From: Collinsella sp.
Lineage (GTDB): Bacteria; Actinomycetota; Coriobacteriia; Coriobacteriales; Coriobacteriaceae
Direction: 5' to 3'
Assembly (NCBI GenBank): GCA_019419645.1
Contig: DXZN01000025.1
Coordinates: 1-25,312 of the forward strand
Length of the DNA stretch: 25,312 nt
Shown here: positions 23,719-25,312 of the stretch, piece after piece
Layout: every line of letters begins with the position of its first letter
How positions within the stretch are numbered: position 1 is the stretch's first letter
Position numbers and translations under genes: made by a program
The notes under the pieces: model-generated
Databases searched by the model: none
Told to the model about the DNA's origin: nothing
Seen by the model: the letters and a program-made list of their open reading frames with translations, nothing else

Positions 23719-24897
23719 CTAGTTATTCGCGGTCAGACGCTCGACGTCGTGGGCGATCATGTATTCCTCGTCGGTGGGGATGACCATGACCGTGACGGAA
23801 GAGCCGGCGGCGCTGATGACCTGCGGGCCGTTACCCACGGCCTCGCGGTTCTTGTTGTTGTCGATGCGCACGCCCAGCCACTCGAAGCAGTCGCAGAAAG
23901 CCTTGCGGATCGACCAGTCGTTCTCGCCAATGCCGGCGGTAAAGGGAATGGTGTCCACGCCCGCCATTGAAGCGATCATGGAGCCGGCCTGCTGCATGGC
24001 CTTGTAGGCGAACATATCGAAGGCGAGCAGGCAGCGCTCGTCGCCCTCGGAGGCGCGCGTGCGGATGTCACGGGCGTCGTTGGAAATGCCCGAGATGGCA
24101 AGCAGACCAGACTGCTTGTTCATCATGTCATCGACTTCCTGGTAGCTGTAGCCGCCCTCGCGCTGCAGGTAGCACACGGTAGCCGGGTCAATGGAACCAC
24201 AACGGGTGCCCATCATCAGGCCGTCGAGCGGCGTGAGGCCCATCGTGGTATCGCGGCATACACCGTCCTCAATGGCGGCGAGTGAAGCGCCGTTGCCCAG
24301 ATGACACGAAAGCAGACGGTGGCAGCGCGAACCCAGGATCTCCTTGGCCATCATCCACTCGTAGCGGTGGCTCGTACCGTGGGCGCCGTACTTGCGCACG
24401 TGGTACTTGTTACACACGTCCTTGGGCAGGGCGTAGGTGTAGGCGACCTCGGGCATAGTCATGTGGAACGAGGTGTCGAAGACGGCCACGTTGGGCAGCT
24501 CCGGATACTTCTCGCGACAATACTCGATTGCCGCTGCCTCGCCGTAGTTGTGCAGCGGGGCGAGCGGTGCCACCTCGAGAATCTTAGCCATGACCTCATC
24601 GTCGACGACCGCGGAATCGTCAAAGTACCAGCCACCCTGAACAATACGATGCCCAATGCCATCGATCGTAAAGTCGGTCTTCTCGAGCTCCTCGAGCACA
24701 CGTGCGATAGCCGAACGGTGGTCCGGGAAGGGGACCTCCTCGGTTTGCTTGGCGCCACCGTTCTCGGAGTGGCCAAAGATGCCCATGTCCGAACCGATAC
24801 GTTCGCAGTTGCCCTTGGCGAAAACCTCGCGGGTATCGGTATCCAAAAGCTGATATTTAAGGCTTGAGCTACCGGCGTTGACAACAAGTACGTTCAT
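23719..24897 (-). CDS. ackA: Acetate kinase
   Basis: A 392-residue acetate kinase of the ASKHA fold, which makes ATP from acetyl phosphate. VVNAGSSSLKY (5-15) holds the phosphate-binding N7; GHRIVQGG, FDTSFHMTMP, SCHLGNGASLAAI (phosphate-binding loop), DGLMMGTRCGSIDP and FTAGIGEND are all present. The ATG at 24897 has AAGGAG 5 bases upstream. A second acetate kinase gene precedes it in the same direction, ending 164 bp upstream with its own terminator. With Pta it forms the acetate-producing ATP route. Confidence 0.96.
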   Translation of the reverse strand: MNVLVVNAGSSSLKYQLLDTDTREVFAKGNCERIGSDMGIFGHSENGGAKQTEEVPFPDHRSAIARVLEELEKTDFTIDGIGHRIVQGGWYFDDSAVVDDEVMAKILEVAPLAPLHNYGEAAAIEYCREKYPELPNVAVFDTSFHMTMPEVAYTYALPKDVCNKYHVRKYGAHGTSHRYEWMMAKEILGSRCHRLLSCHLGNGASLAAIEDGVCRDTTMGLTPLDGLMMGTRCGSIDPATVCYLQREGGYSYQEVDDMMNKQSGLLAISGISNDARDIRTRASEGDERCLLAFDMFAYKAMQQAGSMIASMAGVDTIPFTAGIGENDWSIRKAFCDCFEWLGVRIDNNKNREAVGNGPQVISAAGSSVTVMVIPTDEEYMIAHDVERLTANN

Positions 24898-25011
24898 GAG
24901 ACTCCTTTGCAGTGCGATACGGTCGGCGCAGACCCCTTAAGGCGGCCGCATGTTAATAAGAAGTTATCACATCTTAATAAATAACTATCAGGCATATCGC
25001 CCAACGAGCAC
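24898..25011 (-). promoter_or_regulatory. AT-rich leader of ackA
   Basis: Between the two acetate kinase genes the minus strand carries TTGGGC, 17 bp, then TTTATT (around 24980-25005), a weak promoter candidate, and two TTAATAA repeats. It suggests ackA has its own promoter, separate from its paralog. Confidence 0.35.
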
Positions 25012-25050
25012 AAAAGAGGGGCCGAACGGCGCTCGGTCGTCCAGCCCCTC
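25012..25050 (-). terminator. Intrinsic terminator of the second acetate kinase gene
   Basis: GAGGGGC (25016-25022) pairs with GCCCCTC (25044-25050), the loop being able to pair further, and TTTT follows on the minus strand. It lies 11 bp beyond the stop codon. Confidence 0.75.
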
Positions 25051-25061
25051 CCCTTTTGCAA

Positions 25062-25312
25062 TTACTTGCCGTTGACGATGCGCTCGACGTCGGAAGCGAT
25101 CATGAACTCCTCGTCCGTGGGGATAACGAAAATCTTAACCTTGGAATCCTTGGCAGACAGGCACCATGCGCCGTCACCACGCAGGGCGTTGCGGGCATGA
25201 TCCATCTTGACGCCCATAAAGGCCAGGCGGTCGGCCACGCCGGCGCGGACGGCAGGAGCGTGCTCACCGATGCCGGCAGTGAAGACCAGGGTGTCCATAC
25301 CGCACATGGAGG
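25062..25312 (-). CDS. ackA: Second acetate kinase, C-terminal part (cut by window end)
   Basis: The last 82 codons of an acetate kinase paralog whose start lies beyond the right edge. DTLVFTAGIGE and VIPTDEEFMIASDVERI match the adjacent AckA at the corresponding positions, but the stretch between differs, about 40 % identical by eye, so this is an old duplication or a gene of different origin and not a recent copy. Its own terminator follows. It may prefer another acyl substrate or be expressed under other conditions; the N-terminal part is needed to judge. Confidence 0.88.
   Translation of the reverse strand, partial: SMCGMDTLVFTAGIGEHAPAVRAGVADRLAFMGVKMDHARNALRGDGAWCLSAKDSKVKIFVIPTDEEFMIASDVERIVNGK

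Noticed and set aside
1..25312. CRISPR arrays, tRNA/rRNA genes, phage or insertion sequence genes
   Set aside because: No regularly spaced repeats, cloverleaf-like sequence, transposase or phage-type proteins were found; the only recombinase is the housekeeping XerD type.

Overview
The window looks like chromosomal DNA of a GC-rich, anaerobic, gut-type actinobacterium of the class Coriobacteriia, most likely Collinsella or a close relative. This is inferred from GC-rich codon use, AGGAGG-type ribosome binding sites, the mix of arginine deiminase fermentation with phosphotransacetylase/acetate kinase energy metabolism, and the type of proteins encoded. There are no phage genes, insertion sequences, CRISPR arrays, tRNAs or rRNAs that I can support.

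Layout. From 337 to about 12.85 kb every gene is on the minus strand: xerD and pyrG (2 bp apart), a small winged-helix regulator, a DUF1846 protein, and an arginine deiminase cluster read arcA2 - ArcT-like aminotransferase - arcA1 - arcB - YfcC-type transporter. From 13.4 to 19.6 kb genes are on the plus strand: ppk1 (polyphosphate kinase), an RlmD/RumA-type 23S rRNA methyltransferase, a DJ-1/PfpI protein overlapping maf by 4 bp, and a P1-family peptidase. Then come a minus-strand glf-glycosyltransferase pair (galactofuranose supply and use), plus-strand pta, and minus-strand ackA followed at the window edge by the C-terminal part of a second acetate kinase. The first 330 bases hold no gene but carry a near-consensus LexA (SOS) box with flanking repeats.

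How the genes work together. Arginine enters through the YfcC-type carrier (probably exchanged for ornithine), is deiminated by ArcA and cleaved to ornithine and carbamoyl phosphate by ArcB. The usual third enzyme, carbamate kinase (arcC), is not in the window. Pta and the acetate kinases provide a second substrate-level ATP route, and Ppk1 stores or retrieves phosphate-bond energy.

Most notable points. (1) The two arcA copies are identical over 1,267 bp including the ribosome binding site, while their leaders have diverged strongly, which indicates concerted evolution or very recent conversion. (2) Despite the divergence, both leaders keep a fixed architecture: two GAACGGT boxes exactly 21 bp apart, at the same distance from the same TTGGATATAA -10 block, with further copies of the motif upstream. 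This looks like an undescribed activator site. (3) A frame-broken C-terminal remnant of a membrane protein sits just ahead of the aminotransferase. (4) Several gene ends carry unusually long nested hairpins (outer stems of 20, 31, 21 and 29 bp) with unrelated sequences but the same design.
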